A stretch of DNA of 7,428 nucleotides, taken from the NCBI GenBank assembly GCA_037189785.1, contig JBBCIP010000433.1, positions 1 to 7,428 on the forward strand, given 5' to 3'. The position numbers and the translations under genes were made by a program. The notes below the pieces were generated by a model that was given only the letters and a program-made list of their open reading frames with translations, made no database searches and was not told the origin of the DNA. The stretch comes from Govanella sp037189785 (GTDB lineage: Bacteria; Pseudomonadota; Alphaproteobacteria; Sphingomonadales; Govanellaceae). This document shows positions 1 to 5,683 of this stretch, piece after piece. Every line of letters begins with the position of its first letter. Positions within the stretch are counted from its first letter, which is position 1.

Positions 1-1543
1 CCGAGGGTATAAAGTCCGCCTTCGTAAACTGGATCCCTATCTGAACGTCGACCCCGGCACCATGAGCCCTTATCAGCACGGCGAGGTCTATGTGACCGAC
101 GACGGTGCCGAAACTGACCTCGACCTCGGCCATTATGAGCGTTTCACCGGTGTGCCGTCGCGGCAAAGCGACAGTGTTAGTTCCGGCCGTATTTACCAAA
201 CCATTCTGACCAAAGAACGCCGCGGCGATTATTTGGGTGGAACGGTTCAGGTCATTCCCCATGTCACCGACGCCATCAAAAATTTCGTGTTGAGCGAAGT
301 CGACGATAACGACTTCATCTTATGTGAAATCGGCGGCACCATCGGGGACATCGAAGGTTTGCCGTTCCTGGAAGCGATCCGTCAGATCGGCCAAGACTTG
401 GGCCGTGATCGGGTCTGCTTCGTGCACTTGACCTTGGTGCCTTATCTGTCTGCGGCCAATGAGCTGAAAACCAAGCCGACCCAACATTCGGTCAAAGAAC
501 TGCGCTCGATCGGCATTCAGCCTGATGTGTTGGTGTGCCGCTCGGAAAAGGAAATTCCGGAAAGCGACCGCCGAAAGATCGCGCTGTTTTGTAACGTTCC
601 GAATTCTGCGGTTATTCAGGGCTTGGATGCCCGCAACATCTATGAAGTACCGATGATGTATCATCGCGAAGGCTTGGATGCGGCGGTGTTGAAAAGCTTC
701 CGCATCGATGGCGGCGACACGCCGCTTGACCTCGGCCGTTGGGAAAAGATCGTCGAGCGGATCGAGCAGCCGGAAGGCGAGGTGACGATTGCCATTGTCG
801 GCAAATACACCGGCCTTAAAGACGCCTATAAATCCTTGATGGAAGCGTTGACCCACGGCGGCATTGCCAACAATACCAAGGTCAATTTGCGCTGGATCGA
901 GTCCGAAATTTTTGAATCCGAGGAAGCGGTCGCCCATCTCGAAGATGTCGATGGCATTCTCGTGCCGGGTGGGTTCGGTGAGCGTGGGTCCGAAGGCAAA
1001 ATTGCCGCCGTGCGGTTTGCCCGGGAACGCAAAGTGCCGTATTTCGGCATCTGTTTCGGCATGCAAATGGCCGTTATTGAAGCGGCGCGTAACCTTGCTG
1101 GTGTCAAGGGCGCGAGCTCAACGGAATTTGGCCCTTGTGCCGAACCGGTGGTCGGCATCATGACTGAATGGGTCCAGAACAACGAACTCGTGCAGCGTTC
1201 TGCGGCGGGCGACAAGGGCGGGACCATGCGGCTCGGTGCTTATGAGGCGCGGTTGAAAGCCGGTTCCCACGTGGCGGAGATATATGGAAACACGGTGATC
1301 TCCGAGCGCCATCGCCACCGTTATGAGGTCAACATCAGTTATAAGCAGAGATTGGAAGACAAGGGTTTGCTGTTTTCCGGTTTATCGCCGGATGGTGAAC
1401 TGCCCGAGATCGTGGAAATTCCCGATCACCCGTGGTTTGTCGGGGTGCAATTCCATCCCGAACTCAAATCCAAACCGTTTGAGCCGCACCCATTGTTTGC
1501 CTCGTTCGTAGCCGCTGCCCTGCGCCAATCACGGTTGGTGTGA
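1..1543 (+). CDS. pyrG: CTP synthase, 5'-truncated by the window edge
   Basis: Makes CTP from UTP, ATP and glutamine in the cytosol, the last step of de novo pyrimidine nucleotide synthesis. The reading frame is open from base 2, and its first codons give RGYKVRLRKLDPYLNVDPGT, the usual conserved stretch about 30 residues into the enzyme. The true start therefore lies outside the window, and the ATG at 62 is an internal methionine. The N-terminal amidoligase half shows GEVYVTDDGAETDLDLGHYE and KPTQHSVKELRSIGIQPDVL. The C-terminal class I glutamine amidotransferase half begins near VTIAIVGKYTGLKDAYKSL. It has the oxyanion segment LVPGGFGERG, the nucleophile in GICFGMQ (Cys codon 1052-1054), and the His/Glu of the triad in GVQFHPEL (His codon 1454-1456, Glu 1460-1462). 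About 513 residues are visible of an expected 540 or so. Nothing is missing from the active sites seen. The gene ends at TGA 1541-1543, convergent with the methyltransferase gene. Confidence 0.98.
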   Translation, partial: RGYKVRLRKLDPYLNVDPGTMSPYQHGEVYVTDDGAETDLDLGHYERFTGVPSRQSDSVSSGRIYQTILTKERRGDYLGGTVQVIPHVTDAIKNFVLSEVDDNDFILCEIGGTIGDIEGLPFLEAIRQIGQDLGRDRVCFVHLTLVPYLSAANELKTKPTQHSVKELRSIGIQPDVLVCRSEKEIPESDRRKIALFCNVPNSAVIQGLDARNIYEVPMMYHREGLDAAVLKSFRIDGGDTPLDLGRWEKIVERIEQPEGEVTIAIVGKYTGLKDAYKSLMEALTHGGIANNTKVNLRWIESEIFESEEAVAHLEDVDGILVPGGFGERGSEGKIAAVRFARERKVPYFGICFGMQMAVIEAARNLAGVKGASSTEFGPCAEPVVGIMTEWVQNNELVQRSAAGDKGGTMRLGAYEARLKAGSHVAEIYGNTVISERHRHRYEVNISYKQRLEDKGLLFSGLSPDGELPEIVEIPDHPWFVGVQFHPELKSKPFEPHPLFASFVAAALRQSRLV

Positions 1544-1560
1544 TAGTCGTCACGACCGGG

Positions 1561-1581
1561 CCGCGTATCGCGCGGTATTTT
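1561..1581 (+). terminator. possible weak intrinsic terminator of pyrG
   Basis: A 5-bp perfect GC stem (CCGCG at 1561-1565, CGCGG at 1571-1575) with a 5-nt loop is followed by TATTTT, 17 bases after the pyrG stop. The position and form fit a factor-independent terminator, but the stem and T-run are short. Termination could also involve the larger palindrome just downstream. Confidence 0.45.
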
Positions 1582-1600
1582 GCTGCATTTTAAGAACGAA

Positions 1601-1681
1601 GATGGATGACCGGGTCAATCCCGGCAATGACGCATAGTTTATCAGTCATCGTCACCACCGGGCTTGACCCGGTCATCCATC
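1601..1681. repeat. 81-bp imperfect palindrome, REP-like dispersed repeat
   Basis: Two 32-nt arms (1601-1632 and 1650-1681) are inverted copies that agree at 28 of 32 positions by hand alignment. The first 18 bases (GATGGATGACCGGGTCAA) match exactly, and the centre is 17 nt. The CCGGGTCAAGCCCGG-type core is a familiar intergenic palindrome in many alphaproteobacterial genomes (recalled knowledge). It lies between the ends of two convergent genes, the usual place for such elements. As RNA it would form a long hairpin from either strand, so it may stabilise 3' ends or block read-through. It has no following U-tract and is not a canonical terminator. Copy number cannot be judged here, and I saw no second copy in the window. 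Confidence 0.8.
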
Positions 1682-1729
1682 CCGCAACGTCCCTTGGACT
1701 GGTCGCGGCACTGATGAGGTCGACAGCCG

Positions 1730-2365
1730 TTACCCCGCTGCCTGTTGGAGTGGCGCTTTTGTCAACGCATCGGCATCATCCGACTTTCTAATCACGCAGA
1801 TTTGGCCACGTTGCCAAGGTTCAAGGAACAGCGGCTGGCCCAGACGGTGCAGGATCGGGTGATATATCGGGCGTTGGGCGTCATGCAGCACCAGCACACC
1901 GCCTGGCCGTAATAGCTCCCAAGCGACTTCCAGGCAGAAGCAACGGGCGCGGCCATCGACGAGAATGAAATCAAACTCCATACCCAGTGACTTCGGGAAT
2001 TCGGCATACGCGCGGAATAAGGTCGGGTCGGTTTCCCCTTCCATCCGATAGCGCATGCGCTTTTGCTTGGTGATGTTGAAAAGACGGCGCGGTGGCTCGG
2101 GACTTTGGGCTTCGACCAGATGCAAGGCCAGGCGTGGATCGGTGACCGCCGCTTTGATGCGGGCATGCCAAGCCGGATCGTGTTCGATCGACACATAGTT
2201 TTCGATAAACGGGCATTCGCGCAGGATCGTTTGGGTGCTGCCGCCGCTGCCCCATTCCAGGACTGTTTTGGGTTGGACCGACCATAGGGCGGTTTTGAGC
2301 TGAGAATATTCAGCCGCGCCCATGAAGGGGCGGTAGGTTTCTGAGGTCTCGGCAGGAGAAGTCAT
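1730..2365 (-). CDS. class I SAM-dependent methyltransferase-like protein
   Basis: A 211-residue protein with a Rossmann-type methyltransferase layout. A glycine-rich motif I, VLEWGSGGST, sits at residues 35-44. An acidic post-I segment SIEHD (59-63) is positioned to hold the ribose of S-adenosylmethionine. FDFILVDGRAR (131-141) corresponds to the strand 4 acidic motif, and LRPGGVLVLHDA (152-163) to the post-strand-4 loop and strand 5. No signal peptide or membrane segment is visible, so it is probably cytosolic. The substrate cannot be told from sequence; small-molecule and glycan methylation are both possible. The ATG at 2363-2365 has an AAGGA 11 nt upstream (2377-2381), slightly far but acceptable; a second Met at residue 15 is the alternative start. 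The gene is alone on the minus strand between pyrG and eno, so its function cannot be inferred from an operon. The TAA stop is at 1730-1732. Confidence 0.8.
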   Translation of the reverse strand: MTSPAETSETYRPFMGAAEYSQLKTALWSVQPKTVLEWGSGGSTQTILRECPFIENYVSIEHDPAWHARIKAAVTDPRLALHLVEAQSPEPPRRLFNITKQKRMRYRMEGETDPTLFRAYAEFPKSLGMEFDFILVDGRARCFCLEVAWELLRPGGVLVLHDAQRPIYHPILHRLGQPLFLEPWQRGQICVIRKSDDADALTKAPLQQAAG

Positions 2366-2497
2366 GAGGCGGTCGATCCTTAACTATTGTAAGTCGATAA
2401 TATAGAGCCACGACACAGTATTTAGTTTTCTGTCTGCGGCCCCTGTGCTAGGACAGCCGCTAATAAGTGAAACTTAGCACTCTATCCTCCAAAATAC

Positions 2498-2535
2498 CTT
2501 GCAGATGGGGAAGTGCAAGCCTTCTCGCTAGGCTT
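2498..2535 (+). repeat. two overlapping inverted repeats in the eno leader
   Basis: The first is CTTGCA (2498-2503) with TGCAAG (2514-2519), a perfect 6-bp stem around a 10-nt loop. The second is AAGCCT (2517-2522) with AGGCTT (2530-2535), a perfect 6-bp stem around a 7-nt loop. They share bases 2517-2519, so the full stems cannot form together in one RNA. The second ends 15 nt before the eno Shine-Dalgarno. They could be leader structures or operator DNA; function is not shown. Confidence 0.4.
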
Positions 2536-2550
2536 AATTCTTGTTGAATA

Positions 2551-2555
2551 GAGGA
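2551..2555 (+). promoter_or_regulatory. ribosome binding site of eno
   Basis: GAGGA lies 7 nt before the ATG at 2563, ideal spacing. It fixes the eno start. Confidence 0.85.
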
Positions 2556-2562
2556 CGAACCG

Positions 2563-3840
2563 ATGACTGCCATTCTCGATATCATTGCCCGTGAAATACT
2601 GGATAGCCGGGGGAATCCCACGGTGGAAGTCGATGTAACCCTGGATTCCGGCGTTTTCGGTCGGGCTGCGGTGCCATCGGGAGCGTCGACCGGCGCCCAT
2701 GAAGCGGTCGAGCTGCGGGATGGCGACAAAGCCCGTTACTTGGGCAAGGGCGTCCGTAAAGCGGTTGATGCCGTCAATGGCGAGATTTTCGACGCTCTGT
2801 CCGGCTTGGACGCGACCGACCAGTTGGGCATTGATAAAATCATGATCGAACTGGACGGCACGCCCAATAAATCACGGCTCGGTGCCAACGCCATTCTTGG
2901 TGTGAGCTTGGCTGTGGCCAAGGCGGCTGCGGCCGATACGCGTTTGCCGCTTTACCGCTATGTCGGCGGCGCCAGCGCTCATGTTCTGCCGGTACCGATG
3001 ATGAACATCATCAACGGCGGTCAACACGCCGACAATCCGATCGATATCCAAGAATTCATGATTATGCCGGTCTCCGCTGAAACGGTCGCGGACGGCATTC
3101 GGGTCGGCGCTGAAATCTTCCATGCCTTGAAAAAGAAGCTGAAAGACGCCGGGCAAAATACCGGTGTTGGTGATGAAGGCGGCTTTGCTCCGAATTTAAA
3201 GAGCACCGATGAAGCGCTCGACTTCATCATGAAAGCCATTGAGACGGCCGGATACAAGCCGGGCGACGACGTGATGTTGGCGCTCGATTGTGCCTCCACC
3301 GAGTTCTACAAAGGCGGAAAGTATGTGCTCGAAGGCGAGGGCAAGTCGCTCGATTCCGAAGGCATGGCCAAATATCTCGAAGCTTTGGTGAAGCGTTACC
3401 CGATCATCTCGATCGAAGACGGTATGGCTGAAGACGATTGGGACGGTTGGAAGATTTTGACCGACTTGATCGGTAATAAAGTTCAATTGGTCGGTGACGA
3501 TCTGTTCGTGACCAATCCGGCCCGTCTGCGCGATGGCTTGGCCAAGGGCACGGCCAACTCGATTTTGGTCAAGGTCAATCAAATCGGCACCCTGTCTGAG
3601 ACCCTGCAAGCCGTCAACATGGCCCATCGCGGCGGGTATACGGCGGTGATGTCGCATCGCTCCGGTGAAACCGAAGATGCCACTATTGCCGATTTGGCTG
3701 TGGCGACCAATTGCGGCCAAATCAAAACCGGTTCGTTGGCTCGTTCCGACCGGTTGGCAAAGTACAACCAGTTGATCCGGATCGAGGAACAATTGGGCAC
3801 TCAAGGGCATTATGCAGGGCGTTCCATTCTGAAGAAGTAG
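2563..3840 (+). CDS. eno: enolase (phosphopyruvate hydratase)
   Basis: Interconverts 2-phosphoglycerate and phosphoenolpyruvate in glycolysis and gluconeogenesis; a cytosolic, Mg-dependent enzyme. The 425-residue length is normal for bacterial enolase. The N-terminal domain contains SGASTGAHEAVELRD (39-53). The barrel domain carries every catalytic and metal residue I looked for: Glu164 in IQEFM, Glu205 in GVGDEGGFAPN, metal ligands Asp242 (ALDCAST), Glu285 (ISIEDGMAEDDW) and Asp312 (LVGDDLFVTNP), the general base Lys337 (ILVKVNQIGT), the loop MSHRSGETED (363-372) and Lys388 in QIKTGSLARSDR. The start is fixed by a well-placed GAGGA. No terminator-like hairpin with a T-run follows the TAG stop, so transcription may continue into ftsB 73 nt downstream. 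The gene appears intact and unremarkable. Confidence 0.99.
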   Translation: MTAILDIIAREILDSRGNPTVEVDVTLDSGVFGRAAVPSGASTGAHEAVELRDGDKARYLGKGVRKAVDAVNGEIFDALSGLDATDQLGIDKIMIELDGTPNKSRLGANAILGVSLAVAKAAAADTRLPLYRYVGGASAHVLPVPMMNIINGGQHADNPIDIQEFMIMPVSAETVADGIRVGAEIFHALKKKLKDAGQNTGVGDEGGFAPNLKSTDEALDFIMKAIETAGYKPGDDVMLALDCASTEFYKGGKYVLEGEGKSLDSEGMAKYLEALVKRYPIISIEDGMAEDDWDGWKILTDLIGNKVQLVGDDLFVTNPARLRDGLAKGTANSILVKVNQIGTLSETLQAVNMAHRGGYTAVMSHRSGETEDATIADLAVATNCGQIKTGSLARSDRLAKYNQLIRIEEQLGTQGHYAGRSILKK

Positions 3841-3858
3841 GCTTTTTGCCAATTCTTT

Positions 3859-3905
3859 GAATCTCATACAAAAATCGCTTGATTGCGCGAATCAGGTGTG
3901 ATTCG
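3859..3905 (+). promoter_or_regulatory. cluster of three GANTC (CcrM-type) sites with overlapping inverted repeats before ftsB
   Basis: GANTC sites occur at 3859-3863, 3889-3893 and 3900-3904 in the short eno-ftsB gap. GANTC is the methylation motif of the cell-cycle adenine methyltransferase CcrM in alphaproteobacteria. The last two sites form the arms of a perfect 7-bp inverted repeat, CGAATCA (3888-3894) and TGATTCG (3899-3905), around a 4-nt loop. AATCA (3890-3894) can instead pair with TGATT at 3880-3884, so two alternative hairpins are possible. No clear -35/-10 pair is visible. A regulatory role is inferred from site clustering only. Confidence 0.5.
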
Positions 3906-3913
3906 TTAGGGCT

Positions 3914-4228
3914 ATGAATATCTGGAAAGAAATACGCCCGCGGCTGAAATCGGTCGCCGTCCCTGTGGTGACGGCGACGGTTCTGTCTTATTTCGCTTAC
4001 CATGCGCTGGAAGGTGCCCATGGCTTCAAGTCGTGGCTTGAGCTGAGCGCCGAGAAGGACGCTTTGGTGATCAAGGCTGCCGAAATCCGCGACCAACGCG
4101 AAGCGCTGCAAAACAAGGTGGCTTTGTTGAAGCCGGATAACCTTGATCCAGACCTGTTGTCCGAACGGGTGCGGGAGCAATTGGGGCTCAATCATCCTGA
4201 AGAAGTCATCCTCTATGACGCTCCCTGA
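3914..4228 (+). CDS. ftsB: septum formation initiator, FtsB/DivIC family
   Basis: A 104-residue bitopic membrane protein of the divisome. FtsB-type proteins act with FtsL and FtsQ to link FtsZ-ring assembly to septal peptidoglycan synthesis. The sequence shows a short basic cytoplasmic start (KEIRPRLK), one hydrophobic segment at about residues 14-32, and a heptad-like charged helix at about 43-72 suited to a periplasmic coiled coil. The conserved tail is LLKPDNLDPDLLSERVREQL followed by GLNHPEEVIL, typical of alphaproteobacterial members. Position after eno is also typical. The ATG at 3914 has only a poorly spaced AGGG (3908-3911, 2 nt away); a better AGGTG (3894-3898) lies in the loop region of a hairpin 15 nt upstream. 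No alternative in-frame start gives a complete membrane segment. In many relatives pdhA follows; here it does not. Family assignment is firm, while the exact gene name rests on family usage. Confidence 0.9.
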   Translation: MNIWKEIRPRLKSVAVPVVTATVLSYFAYHALEGAHGFKSWLELSAEKDALVIKAAEIRDQREALQNKVALLKPDNLDPDLLSERVREQLGLNHPEEVILYDAP

Positions 4229-4234
4229 AAGTAA

Positions 4235-4249
4235 CGTATGATCCATACG
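4235..4249 (+). repeat. small hairpin after ftsB
   Basis: CGTATG (4235-4240) and CATACG (4244-4249) form a perfect 6-bp stem with a 3-nt loop, 7 nt after the ftsB stop. A short T-run (TTTT, 4256-4259) follows 6 nt later, so it could be a weak terminator or an RNA-processing structure between ftsB and the next gene. Confidence 0.35.
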
Positions 4250-4274
4250 GCCCGATTTTGGGTTGTACTGGTGT

Positions 4275-4278
4275 GGAG
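4275..4278 (+). promoter_or_regulatory. ribosome binding site of the small cysteine-rich gene
   Basis: GGAG lies 8 nt before ATG 4287. It favours this ATG over the upstream in-frame TTG at 4263, which has no Shine-Dalgarno sequence. Confidence 0.65.
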
Positions 4279-4286
4279 CAAAAAGC

Positions 4287-4505
4287 ATGAGCTACCGCGA
4301 TAATTGCGGTTTGTGCGGCGAAAGTTACGACAGCGATAATCTAGGGACCTGCCGGCAGTGCAGCCGCGAGTATTGCTATAAATGCGGCGGTTCAGGTCTT
4401 TGTCAGCGTTGTTCTGATGCGGGGAAAAGTTTGTTTCCTCAATCAGAAGAGCGGCGAAAAATCGCCGGCGATGAAAGCATGCGGTCTGTGGATACGACTT
4501 CATAG
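4287..4505 (+). CDS. small eight-cysteine putative zinc-binding protein
   Basis: I do not recognise the family. From the ATG with a good Shine-Dalgarno, the product is 72 residues. Eight cysteines fall in four CxxC pairs: C7/C10, C22/C25, C30/C33 and C39/C42, with gaps of 11, 4 and 5 residues between pairs. They occupy the first 42 residues; the remaining 30 are polar and charged (SEERRKIAGDES) and probably flexible. Four CxxC pairs suit two structural zinc ions, either as consecutive ribbons or as interleaved cross-brace sites. The x11 and x4 gaps recall FYVE/PHD-type fingers, but the last loop is too short for those families. There are no membrane segments or signal peptide. It lies 58 nt after ftsB on the same strand and ends before the dusB promoter, so it may be the last gene of the eno-ftsB transcript. 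The strong cysteine pattern makes a real gene likely; regulation, protein binding or nucleic-acid binding are all open. Confidence 0.68.
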   Translation: MSYRDNCGLCGESYDSDNLGTCRQCSREYCYKCGGSGLCQRCSDAGKSLFPQSEERRKIAGDESMRSVDTTS

Positions 4506-4537
4506 TTATTTATAATCAGCAAGTTAGTTTATTTTTC

Positions 4538-4556
4538 CGAACCGAGCTCCGGTTCG
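4538..4556 (+). repeat. hairpin between the small gene and the dusB promoter
   Basis: CGAACCG (4538-4544) and CGGTTCG (4550-4556) form a perfect 7-bp stem with loop AGCTC. It lies 32 nt after the small gene's stop and 22 nt before the -35 of the dusB promoter. T-rich sequence follows only after about 12 nt, so it is at best an imperfect terminator; a DNA-binding site is the alternative. Confidence 0.45.
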
Positions 4557-4578
4557 TGAATAGTCATATTTTCTTGTT

Positions 4579-4607
4579 TTGACGGGCATTCGGGTTTGCA
4601 CTATAGT
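4579..4607 (+). promoter_or_regulatory. sigma-70-type promoter of dusB-ntrB-ntrC
   Basis: TTGACG (4579-4584) and TATAGT (4602-4607) are separated by exactly 17 bp, each one base from the housekeeping consensus. Transcription should begin near 4614-4615, giving a leader of about 41 nt rich in A and T. This is the clearest promoter in the window and would serve the whole dusB-ntrB-ntrC run. Confidence 0.8.
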
Positions 4608-4655
4608 ACCGGTCAAGTTGATTATTTTTTGTGCAGATAATTGATTGCCTAAAAA

Positions 4656-5672
4656 ATGAACGAAAACGGGTTGAAGAAAACATTAGCTCCCATTTCGGTG
4701 GGGCCGGTCACGGTTGATGATCCAGTCATTCTGGCGCCAATGTCAGGGGTGACCGATATGCCGTTTCGGCGCCTGGTTAAGCAGTTTGGTGCGGGGCTCG
4801 TGGTGTCGGAAATGATCGCGTCCGAAGCGATGATCCGGGCCAGTGAAAAATCTTTGAAAATGGCCACCAATTGTGCCGAAGAAGGCACGATGTCGGTGCA
4901 ATTGGCCGGCTGCCAACCCCATGTCATGGCCGAAGCCGCCAAATTGAATGAAGACCGCGGTGCCTCGATTATCGATATCAACATGGGCTGCCCCGTTAAA
5001 AAGGTGGTCAACGGTGATGCCGGGTCGGCCTTGATGCGCGACCTGCCGTTGGCGCGCGCCTTGATCGAGGCGACGGTCAAAGCGGTGGCGTTGCCGGTCA
5101 CCTTAAAAATGCGCACCGGCTGGGACGACAACAATCGCAATGCCCCCGAGCTCGCGCGTATCGCAGAAGATTGCGGGATCAAAATGTTGACGGTGCATGG
5201 CCGGACGCGTTGCCAAATGTATGCGGGCAGCGCTGATTGGAGTTTTGTGCGTACCGTCAAGGATGCGGTGAAGATCCCTGTCGTCGTCAATGGCGACATC
5301 AACACATTAGAAGATGTCGATCGGGCGCTTGAAGAATCCGGCGCTGATGGTGTGATGATCGGTCGTGGCACCTATGGCAAGCCATGGTTCCCAAACCAAG
5401 CCGTTCATTACTTGCGCACGGGAGAGCGTTTGCCCGATCCGAATATTGCCAAACAACTGTCTGTTTTGCTCGACCATTACGAAGCGATGATGGAGCACTA
5501 TGGGACACCGACCGGCGTTCGCATCGCACGGAAACATGTCTCGTGGTATTCCAAGGGCCTCAAAGATTCCGGCGAGTTTCGTAATCGCATCAATCGTCTT
5601 GATGATCCTGCTGTTGTTAAGCAGGAAATTGTCGAGTTCTATGCTCCCTTTCTCGATACCATAGCTGCGTAA
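4656..5672 (+). CDS. dusB: tRNA-dihydrouridine synthase, DusB/NifR3 type
   Basis: A flavin enzyme that uses NADPH to reduce specific uridines in the D-loop of tRNA to dihydrouridine. The 338-residue length fits the family. The FMN-binding barrel starts with ILAPMSGVTDMPFRRL (25-40), followed by VQLAGCQP (81-88). The catalytic cysteine is Cys112 in INMGCPVKKV. Further family motifs are KMRTGWDD (151-158), TVHGRTRCQMYAG (179-191), VVNGDI (210-215) and the phosphate-binding DGVMIGRGTYGKPW (231-244). The C-terminal helical tRNA-binding domain has ARKHVSWYSKGL (291-302). The ATG at 4656 has no Shine-Dalgarno; its AT-rich leader may rely on S1-type initiation (inference). It is first in the run with ntrB (11 nt away), the arrangement named nifR3-ntrB-ntrC in Rhodobacter and kin. 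It may be DusB or DusA-like in site specificity; motifs and context favour DusB. Confidence 0.96.
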   Translation: MNENGLKKTLAPISVGPVTVDDPVILAPMSGVTDMPFRRLVKQFGAGLVVSEMIASEAMIRASEKSLKMATNCAEEGTMSVQLAGCQPHVMAEAAKLNEDRGASIIDINMGCPVKKVVNGDAGSALMRDLPLARALIEATVKAVALPVTLKMRTGWDDNNRNAPELARIAEDCGIKMLTVHGRTRCQMYAGSADWSFVRTVKDAVKIPVVVNGDINTLEDVDRALEESGADGVMIGRGTYGKPWFPNQAVHYLRTGERLPDPNIAKQLSVLLDHYEAMMEHYGTPTGVRIARKHVSWYSKGLKDSGEFRNRINRLDDPAVVKQEIVEFYAPFLDTIAA

Positions 5673-5676
5673 AAGG
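5672..5676 (+). promoter_or_regulatory. ribosome binding site of ntrB
   Basis: AAAGG, overlapping the last base of the dusB stop codon, lies 7 nt before ATG 5684. It selects this ATG over the TTG at 5678, only 1 nt from the AAAGG. Confidence 0.75.
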
Positions 5677-5683
5677 TTTGCCG

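Larger units (their letters stand above)
2366..2562. promoter_or_regulatory. divergent intergenic region, methyltransferase gene / eno
   Basis: This 197-bp gap should hold promoters for both genes. On the minus strand a TATATT (plus-strand 2399-2404) could be a -10 for the methyltransferase gene, leaving a leader of about 27 nt, but no good -35 stands 17 bp upstream of it. For eno I see no convincing -35/-10 pair. An inverted repeat GTGCTA (2445-2450) / TAGCAC (2475-2480) with 24 bp between the arms may be a protein-binding site. The eno-proximal half holds two overlapping hairpins listed separately. Confidence 0.4.

Noticed and set aside
320..1066. 248-residue minus-strand open frame inside pyrG
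   Set aside because: Antisense shadow of the conserved CTP synthase frame; histidine-, arginine- and phenylalanine-rich composition typical of reverse reading of coding DNA.
1606..1791. 61-residue plus-strand open frame after pyrG
   Set aside because: Its first part is just the palindromic repeat translated (TGLDPVIHP string) and the rest runs antisense into the methyltransferase gene; no Shine-Dalgarno and no protein-like composition.
2380..2394. CtrA-like site (TTAA-N7-TTAA) near the methyltransferase gene start
   Set aside because: Only the first TTAA half is present; the bases at the second half position are AAGT.
3722..4288. 188-residue minus-strand open frame opposite the end of eno and ftsB
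   Set aside because: It is a shadow of two clearly real plus-strand genes with no recognisable domain.
4213..4503. 96-residue minus-strand open frame opposite the small cysteine-rich gene
   Set aside because: No recognisable motif; the plus frame has a regular CxxC pattern and a good Shine-Dalgarno, so the plus strand is the more credible coding strand.
4584..4600. Sigma-54-like element (GGGCA ... TTGCA) inside the sigma-70 spacer of dusB
   Set aside because: Tempting for an ntr operon, but the GG and GC elements are 11 bp apart instead of the required 10, and the sigma-70 match over the same bases is far better.
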